Source: Candidatus Goldiibacteriota bacterium
Lineage (GTDB): Bacteria; Oederibacteriota; JAAXVQ01
Assembly (NCBI GenBank): GCA_020052235.1
Contig: JAGVPM010000084.1
Span: 1 to 33,642 of the forward strand
Length of the DNA: 33,642 bases
Direction of reading: 5' to 3'
In this document: positions 22,663 to 31,529 of the stretch, piece after piece
Position numbering within the stretch: the first letter of the stretch is position 1
Layout: each line of letters starts with the position of its first letter
Program-made: the position numbers and the translations under genes
The notes under the pieces: generated by a model
Told to the model about the DNA's origin: nothing
The model's input: the letters and a program-made list of their open reading frames with translations, nothing else
The model's database searches: none

Positions 22663-24930
22663 ATGACCCGCGAACGACTCCGTCATCTTTGTGATCAAGC
22701 CGTCCATTTGGCGCTCATCAGCCTTTTGCTGGTTGTGCCGCTGGTGTTTTATACCTATGCTTACGATGTTTTTGAATATAATAAGCTCACGGCGTTTCGG
22801 CTGTTTACCTTATTGGCTTTGTTGGCCTATTTAACCAAACGGTTGCTTTTGGGCCAAGAACCGGTCAAGTCTTCGCCGCTCTGGCCGCCGGTGATTGCCA
22901 TCGGGGTGTCGGCGCTGCTTTCGACGCTTTGGACCAATAATTATGCCACCAGCATATTCGGCGTGTACGAGGATTTTGAGGGCATTCTCACCATTGCCAA
23001 TTATATTCTTCTGTTTTTCCTGGTTAATCAGCACACCCGGCATTTGAATGATGTGCGCAAATTTTTGACTGCGGTGGTGGTTGCGGGCACCTTGGCCGGC
23101 GGGTATGGCGTGGCGCAAAATTTCGGCATTGATTTTATTATGTGGAATCCAACCACCTACACGGCTTCGCGCTTGTTCGGCTCCCTGGGAAATCCGAACT
23201 TTTTGGCGGCTTATGTTTTAATGTGTTTGCCCATTGCGGGTGTTTTGTTCCTGATGAGCCGGCGGCCGTGGGTGAAAGCGGTTATGCTCATGATTGTGCT
23301 CATCATGGGGTTGAGCATCTTTTTCACCAAAAGCCGCGGCGCCATGTATGCCTTGGCTGCGCAGTTCGCGGTGCTGGCGGTTTATTTCTTTTACGATTTG
23401 CGCCATGACGGGCAATTGTGGAAAGGAAACCGCCGCTGGCTTTTAGCCTTGGCGGTTTTGGCGGGCATGACTTTGTTTTTGCCCAATGTCCGTTCGACCA
23501 TTCAAATTTCACTTTCACGCACCGTGGCGGTGTTGAACATCCGCGAGATTCACATCACGCCCCGTTTGTATATTTGGCGCAGCGCCCTGCAAATGATGCG
23601 CGATCATCCGGTTTTAGGGTCGGGCTTGGACACGTTTCAAATTACTTTTCCCAAATACCGTTTGGCCGAATACTGGCGCTTGGAATGGAACGGGACCCCG
23701 GAAAAAGCGCATAACTTTTTCCTGCAAATCGGAGCCACCACGGGTTTGTTGGGACTGGGAGCGTGGCTGTGGCTGATTGGTTTGTATTTTGTAAAGGTGG
23801 TGAAGCAGCTCCCGGGGCTTTCGCCTCCACGGCGCCATCTGGCGGCCGCCATTGCCATTGCCCAGGTGGGTTTTTTGGTACAAGATCAATTTAATTTTAC
23901 GGTCATGTCTTATGGGGTTTTGTTTTGGTTTTTCTTTGCCCTGGGAACATCGCTGGACCGCGAAGAGGCACCGGCCGATCCGGGGCTAAAAAAAGGCGAG
24001 CCGTTTGCATTGGCCAAAGTAGCCTTGCCGGATTGGCTTACGTACCTGGGCGCTGTTGGGCTTATTTTCCTGGCCCTGGTATTGACCGTGCGGGTTTGGA
24101 CCGCGGATTTGTACTTTAAACGCGGGATCATCATACTCACCTCGGGCTATCCGGAACAGGCCATTGGGGACTTGGCGCAAGCCGTGGCCCTGCATCCTTA
24201 CCGGGAAATCTACTGGGTTAAATACGGCATTGCCTACGAGGAAGCGGCCAAGCGGGCCATGCAGAAAGAACCGATTCTGCAAAAAGCCGCGGAAATTCAT
24301 CAACACACCATTGGGATGAATCCGCTCAATGGATACGATTATAATAATTTGGGCCGGGTGTATAAATATTGGGGGGATTATCTGAATCCCGCGAAGCTCA
24401 AGGACGCGGAAGCGGCCTGCAACCAAGCCACCCGATTGGATCCGTATAATGTGTATTTTGCCATGGATTTGGCTTCAGTGTATTTGTCCCAAAAGCGGTT
24501 TGACGAAGCCCGGACTATTGCCGAACGTTTGGTGAAGTTATTTCCGGATTTTGCTTTGCCGTATTCTTATTTGGGATATTTAAGATTAATGCAGGGCGAC
24601 ATGGACGGTGCGTTTCAGTATTTGCTCCTGGCCTCGCAGAAAAATTGGCGCGGCGACGCCAACACGCAAGCCAGCACCTGGAGCAATTTGGGCATTGTGC
24701 GCGCCCGGCGCAATGAGTTGGACTTGGCGGCCGCGGCTTTCCGGGAAGCGTTGAAACTGCGGCCGCAATATTTGGAAGCGCGGTTGAACCTGGCCGTGGT
24801 TTTGGAGCGGCAGGGGATCAATTTGGATGCTGTGAATGAATACCGGCGCATTCTTAATGATGCGCCGCAGTACCCTCAGGCAGATGCCTTGAGGAAAAAA
24901 ATTGAGAAGTTGGAAAGGGGAAAACTCTAA
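22663..24930 (+). CDS. O-antigen ligase-family (Wzy/WaaL) membrane protein with C-terminal TPRs
   Basis: The ATG at 22663 follows AAGGAG (22652-22657); an upstream in-frame ATG at 22564 lacks such a site. The 755-residue product has about 11-12 membrane helices in residues 1-500 and a large loop with TPRLYIWRSALQMMRDHPVL and EKAHNFFLQIGATTGLLGLG, the Wzy_C/O-antigen ligase pattern. Residues 540-750 are TPR repeats such as FDEARTIAERLVKLFPDFAL and LDLAAAAFREALKLRPQYLE. Such proteins transfer or polymerise glycans at the outer face of the inner membrane, and the TPR domain would be periplasmic. Together with the WecA-like/WecB pair nearby it suggests a surface polysaccharide pathway. The nrdR start directly follows its stop. 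Confidence 0.85.
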   Translation: MTRERLRHLCDQAVHLALISLLLVVPLVFYTYAYDVFEYNKLTAFRLFTLLALLAYLTKRLLLGQEPVKSSPLWPPVIAIGVSALLSTLWTNNYATSIFGVYEDFEGILTIANYILLFFLVNQHTRHLNDVRKFLTAVVVAGTLAGGYGVAQNFGIDFIMWNPTTYTASRLFGSLGNPNFLAAYVLMCLPIAGVLFLMSRRPWVKAVMLMIVLIMGLSIFFTKSRGAMYALAAQFAVLAVYFFYDLRHDGQLWKGNRRWLLALAVLAGMTLFLPNVRSTIQISLSRTVAVLNIREIHITPRLYIWRSALQMMRDHPVLGSGLDTFQITFPKYRLAEYWRLEWNGTPEKAHNFFLQIGATTGLLGLGAWLWLIGLYFVKVVKQLPGLSPPRRHLAAAIAIAQVGFLVQDQFNFTVMSYGVLFWFFFALGTSLDREEAPADPGLKKGEPFALAKVALPDWLTYLGAVGLIFLALVLTVRVWTADLYFKRGIIILTSGYPEQAIGDLAQAVALHPYREIYWVKYGIAYEEAAKRAMQKEPILQKAAEIHQHTIGMNPLNGYDYNNLGRVYKYWGDYLNPAKLKDAEAACNQATRLDPYNVYFAMDLASVYLSQKRFDEARTIAERLVKLFPDFALPYSYLGYLRLMQGDMDGAFQYLLLASQKNWRGDANTQASTWSNLGIVRARRNELDLAAAAFREALKLRPQYLEARLNLAVVLERQGINLDAVNEYRRILNDAPQYPQADALRKKIEKLERGKL

Positions 24931-25419
24931 ATGAAGTGTCCCTTTTGCGGGTTTCAGGAAGATAAAGTAGTGGATTCCCGGTCCAGTAAAAATGGGTTGG
25001 CCATCCGCCGGCGCCGCGAATGCCTGCAGTGCGGCAAGCGGTTTACCACCTATGAACAGGTGGAAGAGCTTTTGCCGGTGGTGGTGAAGAAAGATAACCG
25101 CCGCGAACCGTTTGACCGGTTTAAAATTATCTCCGGCATGCGCAAGGCTTGCGAAAAACGCCCGGTGTCGACCGAGGTGCTGGAACGGGCCGTGGATGAA
25201 ATTGAAAAAGCGTTGCAGAATAAAATGGAGAAGGAAGTGGACAGCACCGCGGTGGGCGAGTTGGTCATGAAAAAATTGGCGGAATTGGACGAGGTGGCGT
25301 ATGTGCGGTTTGCCTCGGTGTACCGGCAGTTCAAGGATTTAAATGCCTTTATGGATGAAGTCAAGCATGTGATTGCCAAACAAGTGAAACCCGGACCAGG
25401 TCCGGTGAAGAAAAACTAG
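24931..25419 (+). CDS. nrdR: Transcriptional repressor NrdR of ribonucleotide reductase genes
   Basis: The 162-residue protein has the NrdR zinc ribbon at its start (C3, C6, C31, C34: MKCPFCGF and [13 protein letters not shown]) followed by an ATP-cone domain ([20 protein letters not shown] and [13 protein letters not shown]). NrdR senses ATP/dATP and represses nrd operons by binding NrdR boxes. No nrd gene is present in the window. The ATG immediately follows the stop of the ligase gene. The last base of its TAG stop is the first base of a long inverted-repeat element. Confidence 0.96.
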   Translation: MKCPFCGFQEDKVVDSRSSKNGLAIRRRRECLQCGKRFTTYEQVEELLPVVVKKDNRREPFDRFKIISGMRKACEKRPVSTEVLERAVDEIEKALQNKMEKEVDSTAVGELVMKKLAELDEVAYVRFASVYRQFKDLNAFMDEVKHVIAKQVKPGPGPVKKN

Positions 25420-25575
25420 TGCAGTGCGTCATTATTAGCTTTACATTTGTCATTGCGAGCGAAGCGAAGCAATCTCGCTTTTCACCATCGTTTGAAGCAA
25501 AAACGGATTGCTTCATCGCAAAAAATGCTCCTCGCAATGACAATTAAATGTAAAGAAGCGTTAGACGCACTACAC
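25419..25575. repeat. MITE-like long inverted repeat of the GTCATTGCGAG type
   Basis: The outer ends GTGCAGTGCGTC (25419-25430) and GACGCACTACAC (25564-25575) pair at 11 of 12 positions. Inside, CTTTACATTT...GTCATTGCGAG (from 25439) mirrors CTCGCAATGAC...AAATGTAAAG (to 25555), and GAAGCAATC mirrors GATTGCTTC. The whole 157 bases fold into one imperfect hairpin. The GTCATTGCGAGCGAAGCGAAG core is a widespread bacterial intergenic repeat. Its left end overlaps the nrdR stop codon. Confidence 0.75.
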
Positions 25576-25577
25576 AA

Positions 25578-25618
25578 GCCGTAAGCGGACGGGAAACCGG
25601 TAAGTCCCTGAAGGTGAC
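25578..25618 (+). other. Possible diverged relative of the structured leader element
   Basis: GGGAAACC, a short spacer and TCCCTGAA appear here as in elements A and B, upstream of the radical SAM gene. The hairpin CCGTAAGCGG precedes it. The similarity is short and the other hairpins are absent. Confidence 0.25.
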
Positions 25619-25623
25619 CAACG

Positions 25624-26601
25624 ATGCATCAGGCGGATTATTGGAAAACAGTCAGTGAATTTATTCATTGCGAATTGTGCCCGCACGGCTGCCGCATTCG
25701 CGAACAACAAACCGGCCGTTGCGGAGTACGCAGGCACGTGCGGGGCGTTTTGGTGGCTGAAGCATATGGCTTGGTATCGGCGCAAGCCATGGATCCGGTG
25801 GAAAAGAAACCTTTATTCCATGTCAAGCCGGGGCGGGAAATATTTTCCGTGGGTTCCGGCGGCTGCAATTTCCGGTGCCAGTTTTGTCAAAATTGGACCA
25901 TATCACAATCGGTCCCGCCCATGACTCCTTTATCGCCGGAGCAAGTGACGGCTTTGGCGCTTGCCCGGGGAGCCTGCGGCGTGGCGTATACTTACAACGA
26001 ACCGTTGGTTAATTTCGAATACATACTGGATTGCGCCCGCAGGGTTCATGAAGCGGGATTGTTGAATGTTTTGGTTACGAACGGCTACATCAACCCGGAA
26101 CCCCGCAAGGTTTTAATGCCGTGGATTGATGCATGGAACATTGATTTGAAATCGATCCGGCCGGAATTTTATCAGCGGTTTTGCGGAGGCGAGTTGGCGC
26201 CGGTGCAAGACACCATCCGCGCGGTTGCCGCGTCCGCGCATGTGGAACTTACGCATTTGATTGTGACGGATGCCAATGATGTGGAAGCTGATTTGGAAGC
26301 GTTGGTGGATTGGGTGGCGCAGGTTTCACCGGAGATTCCCATGCATTTTTCCCGTTATTTTCCGCAATACCAGTGGGACGCTCCGCCGACTTCGCAACGC
26401 ATCATGCAGCGCGCTTTGGTCATTGGGCAGAAGAAGTTAGCCTGGGTTTATGCCGGGAACGTCATGGGGCACGATGATTCCACGTATTGCCCGGATTGCG
26501 GCAACCGTTTGATTCCGCGCCAGGGATTTATTTCCGGGACCGTGAAAGTTGCGGAGGGCCGCTGCCCGCAATGCCAACGCAGCGTGCCGGGGATTTTTTG
26601 A
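25624..26601 (+). CDS. amrS: AmmeMemoRadiSam-type radical SAM enzyme (AmrS family)
   Basis: The 325-residue product has the radical SAM cluster motif CNFRCQFCQNW (C81, C85, C88). An N-terminal cysteine set (C16, C19, C23, C33 in CELCPHGCR...GRCG) and a C-terminal zinc-ribbon pair (YCPDCGNR and CPQC) complete the layout of the AmrS/PflA-like family. Members are usually encoded with AMMECR1 and MEMO homologues; neither is present in this window. The substrate is unknown. A weak ribosome site (GAAGGTGA) precedes the ATG. The membrane-protein gene starts 15 bases after its stop. Confidence 0.88.
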   Translation: MHQADYWKTVSEFIHCELCPHGCRIREQQTGRCGVRRHVRGVLVAEAYGLVSAQAMDPVEKKPLFHVKPGREIFSVGSGGCNFRCQFCQNWTISQSVPPMTPLSPEQVTALALARGACGVAYTYNEPLVNFEYILDCARRVHEAGLLNVLVTNGYINPEPRKVLMPWIDAWNIDLKSIRPEFYQRFCGGELAPVQDTIRAVAASAHVELTHLIVTDANDVEADLEALVDWVAQVSPEIPMHFSRYFPQYQWDAPPTSQRIMQRALVIGQKKLAWVYAGNVMGHDDSTYCPDCGNRLIPRQGFISGTVKVAEGRCPQCQRSVPGIF

Positions 26602-26616
26602 TAGGAGATAAGGCTT

Positions 26617-27033
26617 ATGGAATGGTGGGATGGGTTGTATTTGGGTTTGTCGCTTCTGTTATGGGTGGTTTTGTTTGGTTTAGGTTCGTGCTCCCTGCAT
26701 CCGGAATTTGCCGGGTGGCTGCAACAGCATCCCAAGGTGATGACGCTGTTGCTGGGCATCAATCAACTTCCCTTGAAGCCTGTGCGCACATTAAGGCGGT
26801 TTTACCTTTTTTTGGCCTCCGGTTGGACGTGGCTGCTGGTTTGGTCGTGGTGGATCATGCCGGCTTTGAAAAATTCCTTTTACCACAATTTGAACTCGCT
26901 TAAAAGTTTTCAGATGGCCCGGATATCCATGCTGATTATCCTGATTGCTTATTCGGCGTTTGGTTTTTATTGTGTCGGTAAGGCGCTTAATATCTGGTTC
27001 AAGGAAATCTACAATCGTCCCGGGGCGGGGTGA
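26617..27033 (+). CDS. Integral membrane protein, function unknown
   Basis: The 138-residue product has three hydrophobic segments, near residues 5-25, 63-88 and 100-128, with tryptophan-rich stretches (SGWTWLLVWSWWIM). I recognise no family. A TAGGAGATAAGG site (26602-26613) supports the start. It lies between amrS and the endonuclease Q-like gene with gaps of 15 and 3 bases, so the three genes are probably one operon. Confidence 0.65.
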   Translation: MEWWDGLYLGLSLLLWVVLFGLGSCSLHPEFAGWLQQHPKVMTLLLGINQLPLKPVRTLRRFYLFLASGWTWLLVWSWWIMPALKNSFYHNLNSLKSFQMARISMLIILIAYSAFGFYCVGKALNIWFKEIYNRPGAG

Positions 27034-27036
27034 GCT

Positions 27037-28332
27037 ATGCACGCGACTGAGCTGAAAGAATCTCCGGCTTCGTTGATTTTTGCGGACCTGCATATTCATT
27101 CGCGGTATTCACGCGCCACATCCGGGCAAATGGAAGTCGAGACCCTGGCCTATTGGGCGAAACGAAAAGGTATAGGCTTGCTGGGTACCGGCGATTTTAC
27201 CCATCCCCGGCATTTTCAGGATCTGAACGATAAATTGGAATTGGATGCTTCGGGGTTTTACCGGCTGCGCCAAGGGGACAATGGCGTGCGTTTTGTGCCC
27301 ACGGCGGAGGTATCCAACATGTTCAAGCAAAATGGCCGCGGCCGACGCGTCCATACTCTGATCATCGCGCGTTCCCTGGAATCGGTCCGGGAAATTAACC
27401 GGGCTTTGGCTTCGCGCGGCAATGTGGCGTCGGACGGCCGTCCGATTTTTGGATTTTCCGTCAGGCATTTGTGCAAGCTCTTGCGCGGGATCGATCCTGA
27501 AACTTTGGTCATTCCAGCACATATTTGGACCCCTTGGTTTTCAGTGCTGGGGGAACGCTCAGGATTTGACACGCTGGCCGAATGTTTTGAAGAAGAGCTC
27601 CCCTTCGTAAGCGGTATTGAAACCGGACTTTCTTCAGACCCGGAAATGAATTGGCGCTTGTCCCAGCTGGATCCATTTGCCGTTATTTCCAATTCCGACG
27701 CCCATTCGCCTGCCAAGATCGGACGCGAGTGCAATGCTTTTCGCGCTCCCCTGACTTGGGATTCGTTGCGCGATATTTTACGTACCCGGGACCGCGGGCG
27801 ATTCCGTTTTACGGTGGAATTTTTTCCCGAGGAGGGGAAATACCATTGGCCCGGACACCAGGCCTGCGGCGTGGTGTTCTCTCCCGAACAGTACCGGGAA
27901 TTGTCGGGCTGTTGTCCGGTCTGCAAAAAAGCCCTGACCGGCGGAGTGGCGTCGCGCGTGGAAATGCTGGCCGACCGGCCCTTGGGCTACGTTCCCCAGA
28001 ACGCGGTGCCCAGTATTCATTTGGTGCCCTTGGATGAAGTCATCGGGGAAGCGTTGGGAAAAAAATCAACCAACAAACCGGTCCAAACCTTATGGGATCA
28101 GTTGGTGGAGGAAGCAGGCAATGAAATGGCCGTGCTGTTGTTTTTGCCTGAAGCGGAGTTGCGCCATTTGGCCGGTGAACGCATCGCCGATGCGATAATG
28201 AAAATGCGGCGAGGCGAGGTTCAGGCTGTTCCGGGATATGACGGCGTGTATGGCCACATCAGGATTTTTGGGAGCGCCGGGGTTGAGCCTTCCACGGGAT
28301 TGGTGTCAGCGCCTCAATTGCCCTTGTTGTAA
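27037..28332 (+). CDS. Endonuclease Q-like PHP-domain protein
   Basis: The 431-residue product starts with a PHP metal-binding domain (ADLHIHSRYSRATS with D17, H19 and H21; LGTGDFTHP; HIWTPWFSVLG; SNSDAHSP). It continues with a zinc-finger region (HQACGVVFSP...GCCPVCKKALTGGV followed by RVEMLADR) and a helical C-terminus. This order is that of endonuclease Q, which nicks DNA 5' of deaminated bases such as uracil and hypoxanthine. EndoQ is best known from Thermococcales and other archaea, with scattered bacterial members. It begins three bases after the membrane-protein stop and is likely co-transcribed with it and with amrS. Confidence 0.85.
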   Translation: MHATELKESPASLIFADLHIHSRYSRATSGQMEVETLAYWAKRKGIGLLGTGDFTHPRHFQDLNDKLELDASGFYRLRQGDNGVRFVPTAEVSNMFKQNGRGRRVHTLIIARSLESVREINRALASRGNVASDGRPIFGFSVRHLCKLLRGIDPETLVIPAHIWTPWFSVLGERSGFDTLAECFEEELPFVSGIETGLSSDPEMNWRLSQLDPFAVISNSDAHSPAKIGRECNAFRAPLTWDSLRDILRTRDRGRFRFTVEFFPEEGKYHWPGHQACGVVFSPEQYRELSGCCPVCKKALTGGVASRVEMLADRPLGYVPQNAVPSIHLVPLDEVIGEALGKKSTNKPVQTLWDQLVEEAGNEMAVLLFLPEAELRHLAGERIADAIMKMRRGEVQAVPGYDGVYGHIRIFGSAGVEPSTGLVSAPQLPLL

Positions 28333-28373
28333 TTACGTACAGGTAGTTATGCGTGTCCAAATTAACCTATGAC

Positions 28374-28470
28374 TTCACCGCGGAGGCGCAGAGAACGCAG
28401 AGAAATGTTTGAAAAATAAAAGCCGGTTCCTTTATGGAATGCTCTGCGAACTCGGCGTCTCTGCGGTGAA
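28374..28470. repeat. Inverted repeat of the TTCACCGCGGAGGCGCAGAG family
   Basis: The left arm (28374-28402) and right arm (28442-28470) match as inverted sequences with a few changes. They bracket an AT-rich middle. The type, TTCACCGC-GAGGCGCAGAG, is another dispersed intergenic repeat common in many genomes. It lies between the EndoQ-like gene and the peptidase and could act as a hairpin terminator. Confidence 0.75.
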
Positions 28471-28491
28471 ATATGTCGTTTAGGAGAAATC

Positions 28492-31254
28492 ATGATAAAA
28501 AACTTGCGTACTCTTTACCCACTGGGCGTGGCCTTGGCGCTGATTGCCGGATTGGGAACCTGGGGAAGCAGTGCCAATTTCGAAAGCGAGGCAATTATGA
28601 ATTCAATGCAGGATACGTTTCAACTTGCCAATGGGCTGACGGTCATTACCAAATCCGTACCGGCCGTACCCGTGGTTTCGGTTTATATTTGGTACAAAGT
28701 GGGCAGCCGGAATGAACCCGGGGGCAAGTCCGGCATGGCGCATTTTTTGGAACACATGATGTTTAAGGGCACGGAAAAATTTCCCAAAGGGGAAATCACC
28801 CGGCGGGTGGGCCGGACCGGGGGCGAGCAAAACGCCTTCACCAGCTATGATTACACGGCCTATTATGAAACCATGCCCGCGGAATACCTGGAGTTGGGCC
28901 TGGAAATTGAAGCGGACCGGATGCACCATGCGCTGTTGGATCCCCAGGAACTGGAGAGCGAGCGGACGGTTATTTTATCCGAGCTTGAGGGAAACCGCAA
29001 TCATCCGCAAACGCGTTTGCGCGATCTGGTCAATGCCCAAACCTGGCAACAGCATCCCTACCGCCGTCCGGTCATTGGTTGGCGGGAGGACGTGCAGCGG
29101 TTATCGGCAACCGACTTGCGGGAATTTTATCAGCGCTATTATCGCCCCAACAACGCAACGTTGGTGGTGGTGGGGGATTTTAAACCCGCTGAATTGCGCC
29201 AATCCATTGAACGTTGGTTTGGGCCGATTTCCGGGGGAACGCCGGCACCGGCTTTTGCCAATGTCATGGAGGTGCAACAAGGAGAGCGCCGGGTGGTGCT
29301 GCGCGACCACGGCCAGACGCCCATGCTGCGCCTGCAAATCCGCATCCCCGAAGCCGGGAAACCGGATCAGTACACCCTGACGGTGCTTAATGAAGTGCTG
29401 GCAAATGGGAAAACCGCGCGTTTATACAAAGCCTTGGTGGACACGGGCCTGGCGGCCGATGTCTCGGCCTCGCCCCAGGAAATGATCGAACCCGGCGTGT
29501 GGGTGTTCAATGTGATCTGCCAGCCGGGCGTGGATCCGGCCAAAGTGGAAGCTGTTATGAAAAAAGAGTTTTCAAAAATAGCGCATGAGCCGCTGACTCC
29601 CCGGGAATTTCAACGCGCGGTCAATCAAACCCGGGCCCAATTGATTTATGCCAAAGACAGCATCAGCGACCAGGCCATGTTGTTGGGTTTTTACCAAACC
29701 GTGGCCGGAGATTGGCGCATCGCGGATCAATATCCCGCCCAAGTTGCAGCCGTGACCCCGGCGCAAATCCAGGCTGCGGCGGAGAAATTTTTAAATCCTG
29801 ATTTGATGACCTTCGGCTGTTTCATCCCCTTGCCCGGAAAGCCCGCGGGTTCCCTGACGGCTGCCGAAGGCAAGGTGTCCTGGAAAACCAGTCCGGACCG
29901 TTTGGCCGCCCTGGAAAGCCTGCCCGTCTTGCCTGAAGGATCATCCGCAGCCGGGGCAATATCCACGACGGCATGTGAACGCTGGGTCATGCCCAACGGC
30001 ATGGTGGTGTTGCTGCAACCCAATCACAGCAATCCCACGGTCAGCCTGTCGGGTTTGATTAAGGCCGGGATCGTCTCGGAACCGTCAGGGATTCCGGGAT
30101 TGGCCACTGTGCATGCCAACATGCTGGACCGGGGCACGCAGCAACATACGATGGAACAGTTGTCCGAGGAACTGGAATTTCACGCCGTGCGTTTGTCCCA
30201 TAATGCCGGTTATGAAGAACTTAATTTGAGCGGTGAAGCCTTGAGTGAGAACGCCGAGTTGTTGCTGGCGTCCTTGGCGGAAACCCTGCTGCAGCCGGCG
30301 TTCCCCAAAGGAGAATTGGAAAAAGTCCGGAAGGAAGTGCTGACTTCCGTCCGCATGGCGCAGGACAATGCGAATAGCCAGGCCTGGTACGCCTTCAATC
30401 AACTGGCCTATCCGGCCGGGCATCCGATGACACGAAGTTTGATTTCCGCCGAACCCGGCATCCGGAAAATTAAACGCGCGGACTTGGTTGCCTACCACGC
30501 GCAATGGATCAGGCCGGATCTTACAGTTTTGTCCATTGCCGGAGATATTGATCCTGTCCAAGTTAAGGTTTGGTTGGCAAAGTTATTCGGCACTTGGGCG
30601 GTCAACGGTCCCAAACCCAGCAACGCATTCACCCCCATGCCCGCGGTGGTGAAGAGTTCCGCCCGGACCGTGGAACTGCCGGGTAAACGCGAGAGCATTA
30701 CCGTGCTTGGGCATGAAGGGATTCAGCGGCAGGACCCGGAGTATTATGACGCTTATTTGGCCAACCATATTTTAGGGGGCAGCGGACTTTCCAGCCGCCT
30801 TATGAAAAGTGTCCGCGACCGTGACGGCTTGACGTACTCCGTGTATTCACAATTCAAATTATCCACCAATGTCCGCCCCTGGATTGTTCAGTTTCAATCG
30901 GACCCCGCCAAAGTGGAACAAGCCAAGCAGACCATCCTGCGCGAAATTCAGGACCTGCAAAGCAACCGGGTCAATGAACAGGAAGTGGACGATGGGCGCG
31001 AAGAATTGGTGGGGAGTTTGCTGCTGACCCTGGAAACCAATCAAGGCATTGCACATTTAAACCGGGAGGTGGAATACCACCAATTGGGGGCGGATTATCT
31101 GAAGAGATATCCGGTTTTAATCCGCGCGGTTACGCGGGACCGGTTGGTAAACGCCGCCAGGAAATGGCTGCACCCGGACCGTTATTTGGCCGTAACCGTG
31201 CAGCCTCCGGCAACGGAAATTTCTCAACCCCAGGGGCAGCATGAGGCGCATTGA
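28492..31254 (+). CDS. M16-family zinc metallopeptidase, two-domain
   Basis: The 920-residue protein has an N-terminal signal or membrane segment (about 8-24). The active M16 domain follows, with the inverted zinc motif HFLEH (H84, E87, H88) and the third ligand E164 in VILSELEGNRNHP. The second half (from about 495) is an inactive M16-like domain that lacks HxxEH but keeps the fold, with the R/Y-type end SRLMKSVRDRDGLTYSVYSQ. Such peptidases degrade peptides in the periplasm or process exported proteins. The ATG follows TAGGAG. It is a single transcription unit, as the repeats on its left and the rubredoxin on its right suggest. Confidence 0.9.
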   Translation: MIKNLRTLYPLGVALALIAGLGTWGSSANFESEAIMNSMQDTFQLANGLTVITKSVPAVPVVSVYIWYKVGSRNEPGGKSGMAHFLEHMMFKGTEKFPKGEITRRVGRTGGEQNAFTSYDYTAYYETMPAEYLELGLEIEADRMHHALLDPQELESERTVILSELEGNRNHPQTRLRDLVNAQTWQQHPYRRPVIGWREDVQRLSATDLREFYQRYYRPNNATLVVVGDFKPAELRQSIERWFGPISGGTPAPAFANVMEVQQGERRVVLRDHGQTPMLRLQIRIPEAGKPDQYTLTVLNEVLANGKTARLYKALVDTGLAADVSASPQEMIEPGVWVFNVICQPGVDPAKVEAVMKKEFSKIAHEPLTPREFQRAVNQTRAQLIYAKDSISDQAMLLGFYQTVAGDWRIADQYPAQVAAVTPAQIQAAAEKFLNPDLMTFGCFIPLPGKPAGSLTAAEGKVSWKTSPDRLAALESLPVLPEGSSAAGAISTTACERWVMPNGMVVLLQPNHSNPTVSLSGLIKAGIVSEPSGIPGLATVHANMLDRGTQQHTMEQLSEELEFHAVRLSHNAGYEELNLSGEALSENAELLLASLAETLLQPAFPKGELEKVRKEVLTSVRMAQDNANSQAWYAFNQLAYPAGHPMTRSLISAEPGIRKIKRADLVAYHAQWIRPDLTVLSIAGDIDPVQVKVWLAKLFGTWAVNGPKPSNAFTPMPAVVKSSARTVELPGKRESITVLGHEGIQRQDPEYYDAYLANHILGGSGLSSRLMKSVRDRDGLTYSVYSQFKLSTNVRPWIVQFQSDPAKVEQAKQTILREIQDLQSNRVNEQEVDDGREELVGSLLLTLETNQGIAHLNREVEYHQLGADYLKRYPVLIRAVTRDRLVNAARKWLHPDRYLAVTVQPPATEISQPQGQHEAH

Positions 31255-31345
31255 CTAGGATCGCGCCTCTGGTATAAAATAAACACCCATCGGGCGAACA
31301 TACCCGTTAGGGTTAATCGCAAGCAGAATGAAAGCGGGGATGTAT

Positions 31346-31504
31346 ATGGAAAAATATGTCTGTACGGTTTGCGGGTATGTCTATGATCCTGCCAAAGGGG
31401 ATCCGGAGAACGGCATTGCAGCCGGAACATCTTTTGCCGCGCTTCCGGAGGCTTGGGTATGTCCGGAATGCGGCGCAGGCAAATCCAGTTTCGAAAAAGA
31501 ATAA
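31346..31504 (+). CDS. Rubredoxin
   Basis: The 52 residues form a complete rubredoxin with one iron bound by two CxxCG knuckles: C6 and C9 in [12 protein letters not shown], and C39 and C42 in [13 protein letters not shown]. Rubredoxins carry single electrons, often to oxygen- or peroxide-reducing enzymes in anaerobes. An in-frame ATG six bases upstream is an alternative start; GGGG at 31336-31339 fits the ATG at 31346. It lies between the peptidase and the FakA-like gene, with 25 bases to the likely TTG start of the latter. Confidence 0.93.
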   Translation: MEKYVCTVCGYVYDPAKGDPENGIAAGTSFAALPEAWVCPECGAGKSSFEKE

Positions 31505-31529
31505 TTTAATTCAAAAGGGGTATTCATCC

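Noticed and set aside
31356-31529. Longer start for the FakA-like gene
   Set aside because: It overlaps the rubredoxin gene in another frame; the TTG at 31530 has a ribosome site and the family begins there.
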